A stretch of DNA of 8,104 bases. It comes from Ktedonobacteraceae bacterium. Lineage in GTDB: Bacteria; Chloroflexota; Ktedonobacteria; Ktedonobacterales; Ktedonobacteraceae. The translations under genes and the position numbers were made by a program. Positions 7,073 to 8,104 of this stretch are shown here, in pieces (the stretch's first letter is position 1; every line of letters begins with the position of its first letter). The notes beneath the pieces were generated by a model. That model was given only the letters and a program-made list of their open reading frames with translations, was not told the DNA's origin and did no database searches. The stretch covers positions 1-8,104 of the forward strand of contig JADBKA010000214.1 of NCBI GenBank assembly GCA_014896635.1, in the 5' to 3' direction.

Positions 7073-8104
7073 CCCCCGGCTCAAGCCGGTGGCTTGCCCC
7101 TGGACTCCACCGCAACTCAGCATACCTTTGCAGGCGCGCTGCTTTGGCTTCTTTGTCCGAGGCATCAGGGATGATTGACAAACATCCCGTCCTGATCCAG
7201 TCCTGCCGGACCAGGAGCGTCCTCAGCGTCACATTTCTCGCGCCCACCAGATCAGCGTGCAGCGTGTAGCGGCACTGCTGGCACACAAAGAGCAGCCCCT
7301 TGCCTGGGCGATTCCCATCGGCAGTGTGGCCGCACAGCGGACAGCACTTGGAAGTGTAATCGGCATCGACCTTGATGGCGAGTGATCCTGCAAGCGCCGC
7401 CTTGTAACTGATGAGCGCCTGCACCTCAGCAAAGGACCATTGCGAGTAGACCCGGTTGGCCGTGCGGGCCTTCTTTGAGACTGGTTCGGTCCCTTTGCCG
7501 TTCCGCTTCCGCTTGCGCTTTTTGCGTTTTGTGCGCTCACGGATATCCGTCAGTTGCTCTAGCCCGAAAAGCGTGTGGGGATGCTGCTCGACGATCTGTT
7601 TGGCGATGGTGTGATTGGCTTGCACTTTCAACCGTCTCTCTCGTTGCCCGATGCGCCGCATGCGGCGTTTGGCGCCACGAGTGCCTTTGTGCTGCAAGCG
7701 TTTGCGTAAGCGTGCGTAGTGGTTGGCTTTGTGCCGTATCCGCTTCCCTGGGTGAAAACCGGCCTTGCCTGTTGACGTAGATGTGACTGCCAGGGAACGA
7801 ATACCCACATCGACCCCCACTACGCCATTGAGCTGTTCAGGTGTGAGATCAGGAATTTCAACCTCTAAGGAGACGAGCAAATAGAACTGTTTCTTCGGCT
7901 GATCCTCCCACAGTTTGGCATCGCCGATGCTGGCCCCCTCTCGAATGAGCGCCAGGTGCCTGTCATAGCCCTGGTAGGGGATGCTGATGCGTCCCGTGAG
8001 CATTCTGAGACTGACCCGACTGTCGCACTGAAAGGTATAATCGCGCTCGTAGGTGTACTGCACGGTGGGCGAGCTATAGTGGGGGGGCTGGTCCAATCCC
8101 TTAA
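7041..8104 (-). CDS. tnpB: TnpB, RNA-guided nuclease of an IS200/IS605 (IS1341-type) element, 5' end outside window
   Basis: The reading frame is open to the right window edge. The TTG at 8096 only opens the visible part and is not a likely start, since about 90-100 N-terminal residues of a usual TnpB are missing. Counting from that TTG, the RuvC nuclease core is complete: Asp96 in 'GVDVGIRSLAV', Glu180 in 'LFGLEQLTDIRER' and Asp282 in 'LHADLVGARNVT'. The zinc-finger cysteines are CPLC (252-255) and CQQC (272-275). A strongly basic stretch (RKKRKRKRNGK, 191-201) could contact RNA or DNA. Characterised TnpB proteins cut DNA next to a short target-adjacent motif, using a guide RNA made from the element's right end, which helps the element persist. 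No tnpA transposase is visible here. The last codons and the TAA stop (7043-7041) fall in MFS gene DNA, so the C-terminal tail is partly a product of the insertion site. Confidence 0.93.
   Translation of the reverse strand, partial: KGLDQPPHYSSPTVQYTYERDYTFQCDSRVSLRMLTGRISIPYQGYDRHLALIREGASIGDAKLWEDQPKKQFYLLVSLEVEIPDLTPEQLNGVVGVDVGIRSLAVTSTSTGKAGFHPGKRIRHKANHYARLRKRLQHKGTRGAKRRMRRIGQRERRLKVQANHTIAKQIVEQHPHTLFGLEQLTDIRERTKRKKRKRKRNGKGTEPVSKKARTANRVYSQWSFAEVQALISYKAALAGSLAIKVDADYTSKCCPLCGHTADGNRPGKGLLFVCQQCRYTLHADLVGARNVTLRTLLVRQDWIRTGCLSIIPDASDKEAKAARLQRYAELRWSPGASHRLEPGVIDYGYQAHL
7064..8104 (-). mobile_element. TnpB-bearing IS200/IS605-superfamily element, right end visible, left end outside window
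   Basis: The tnpB frame and the break in the MFS gene define the element. The right end lies between about 7058 (end of convincing MFS coding sequence, '...KDVLG') and 7075 (start of the terminal hairpin). CCGGC (7076-7080), TCAA, GCCGG (7085-7089) is the subterminal hairpin expected for this superfamily. Outside it comes GTCATTGAC on the minus strand, itself a short dyad. The family inserts without target duplication, so the edge cannot be set to the base from one side. Whether a tnpA lies beyond 8104 is unknown. Confidence 0.75.
7066..7200 (-). ncRNA. Predicted right-end guide RNA (omegaRNA/reRNA) of the TnpB element
   Basis: TnpB elements make a guide RNA from the 3' end of tnpB and the right end of the element. 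The region shows the expected folding. On the plus strand, ATCAGGGATG (7164-7173) can pair with CATCCC plus TGAT (7183-7196). CGGTGG (7087-7092) pairs with CCACCG (7107-7112), in competition with the terminal CCGGC/GCCGG hairpin (7076-7089). The scaffold would end near 7066-7071, and the guide would be the next ~16-20 bases on the minus strand, which read about CTATGGCTACCAAGCAC and belong to the MFS gene. The 5' limit given is approximate. Confidence 0.45.

Noticed and set aside
8094..8096. TTG at 8096 as the true start of tnpB
   Set aside because: The frame stays open to the window edge, and the visible protein lacks the N-terminal ~90-100 residues that TnpB proteins have.

Overview
The window looks like chromosomal DNA from a free-living bacterium of moderate GC content, most plausibly a member of the Chloroflexota close to Ktedonobacteria. 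That placement is an inference. It rests on the style of the proteins (a large multi-membrane protein tail, a Bcr/CflA exporter, a TnpB element) and on a short hairpin motif of the GGGCGACC...GGTCGCCC kind that I recall as dispersed in such genomes. No rRNA, tRNA or other marker is present to fix it.

Layout from left to right. Positions 2-463 (+) are the 3' end of an integral membrane protein gene. Positions 464-588 are a convergent intergenic stretch with three hairpins. typA/bipA, a ribosome-associated translational GTPase, occupies 589-2463 (-). It is preceded by a good promoter, an intrinsic terminator lying inside the presumed leader, and the stop codon of the next gene. A Bcr/CflA-type drug exporter gene (2574-3848, -) is divergent from a LysR-type regulator gene (4079-5011, +). 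Their 230-base shared control region holds a consensus-like promoter for the regulator and a T-N11-A dyad suited to a LysR-type protein. trxB, thioredoxin reductase, follows at 5167-6120 (+). The last native gene is an MFS transporter (6197-7072, +), cut off after about seven membrane segments by a TnpB-bearing element of the IS200/IS605 or IS1341 kind (about 7064 to beyond 8104, -).

How the genes relate. The exporter and LysR genes form a classic divergent regulator-target pair. typA and trxB are housekeeping stress functions (translation and redox) with their own signals. The mobile element ends inside the MFS gene. Its right-end hairpin is immediately followed by MFS sequence, so the guide of any RNA made from the element end would be taken from the broken transporter gene, and the tnpB reading frame uses a stop codon supplied by the MFS DNA.

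I see no clearly undescribed multi-gene system. The points most worth a second look are the TnpB insertion and its guide, the attenuator-like arrangement in front of typA, and the candidate operator between the exporter and LysR genes.
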